5,219 bases of DNA from Planctomycetota bacterium (GTDB lineage: Bacteria > Planctomycetota > Planctomycetia > Planctomycetales > Planctomycetaceae). Positions within the stretch are counted from its first letter, which is position 1; every line of letters starts with the position of its first letter. Under the pieces are notes generated by a model that saw only the letters and a program-made list of their open reading frames with translations, made no database searches and had not been told where the DNA came from. The position numbers and the translations under genes are program-made. The stretch is from the NCBI GenBank assembly GCA_023429275.1, contig JAEYWB010000878.1, positions 1-5,219 of the forward strand, read 5' to 3'. Below are positions 5,082 to 5,219 of this stretch, piece by piece.

Positions 5082-5219
5082 ATGTCGCAACGACTGATTC
5101 TTTTCCTCTCGATGATCGGCCTGGCGCTGCCGGGTTGCGGGCGAGGCGGGAAATTCACTCCCCCCCCGCCACCGGAGGTGACGGTCGCTTATCCGGTCGA
5201 GAAGGAGGTCGTCGAGACG
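5082..5219 (+). CDS. RND-efflux periplasmic adaptor lipoprotein, N-terminus only
   Basis: The first 46 residues are present and the frame runs off the right edge. Residues 1-18 (MSQRLILFLSMIGLALPG) form a lipoprotein signal peptide followed by C19; the lipobox LPGC has an unusual Pro at -2. After a short linker come five prolines (28-32) and EVTVAYPVEKEVVET, the usual entry of HlyD/AcrA-type membrane fusion proteins of tripartite efflux pumps, where PPPEVTVA leads into the first beta strand. Such adaptors join an inner-membrane RND pump to an outer-membrane channel, so a pump gene is expected to the right. The ATG at 5058 is in frame and has GAGAG three bases before it; 5082 is preferred for its compact signal peptide and GGAA eight bases before. 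A perfect palindrome lies just upstream. With only 46 residues the family call is likely, not certain. Confidence 0.75.
   Translation, partial: MSQRLILFLSMIGLALPGCGRGGKFTPPPPPEVTVAYPVEKEVVET
5160..5167 (+). repeat. C8 homopolymer early in the adaptor gene
   Basis: Eight C in a row read as ACT CCC CCC CCG at codons 27-30, encoding the start of the proline linker. Gain or loss of one base would frameshift the protein near its N-terminus. It may be a slippage-prone site, or simply the cheapest coding of prolines in GC-rich DNA. Confidence 0.7.

Overview
The window reads as chromosomal DNA of a planctomycete, probably of the Planctomycetaceae or a close relative. I infer this from the gene set and protein style, not from a database search: an exported ThuA-like protein, an exported PQQ-type beta-propeller whose mature protein opens with GDWPQWRG, GC-rich coding sequence, and a TGETPVP-like tail on one gene. 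There are six protein genes. The first three lie on the minus strand and the last three on the plus strand. I see no tRNA, rRNA, CRISPR array, insertion sequence or phage gene.

Left part, minus strand (1-2568). A ThuA-domain protein runs off the left edge with its C-terminus missing. Upstream of it, after 179 bases without a gene, is a complete secreted PQQ-like beta-propeller protein of 434 residues. A further 227 bases separate that gene from csrA, a 67-residue RNA-binding post-transcriptional regulator. The 227-base gap contains an imperfect hairpin just after csrA and short direct repeats close to the propeller gene.

Middle (2569-2941). A 373-base divergent gap separates csrA from a zinc-ribbon metallopeptidase. 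I found no gene in it, but it is rich in inverted repeats. On the csrA side, two GGA-containing hairpin loops, one of them over the Shine-Dalgarno, suggest that CsrA may repress its own translation. On the other side a 10-bp GC-rich hairpin stands 41 bases before the metallopeptidase start.

Right part, plus strand (2942-5219). The metallopeptidase (396 residues, HEVGH motif, cysteine-rich N-terminus) ends in a low-complexity tail of three imperfect PVP-type units. After 91 bases containing another inverted repeat comes a complete PaiB-type FMN-binding split-barrel protein (212 residues). A 219-base gap then leads to the first 46 codons of a lipoprotein that looks like an RND-efflux periplasmic adaptor. 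The gap holds a perfect 14-bp palindrome, ATTAGCATGCTAAT, that resembles MarR/SlyA-type operators and sits where an efflux-operon operator would be expected.

The genes do not form one obvious pathway. The window looks like a run of small independent transcription units. The parts most worth a second look are regulatory: the csrA leader, the efflux palindrome, and the repeat-derived tail of the metallopeptidase.
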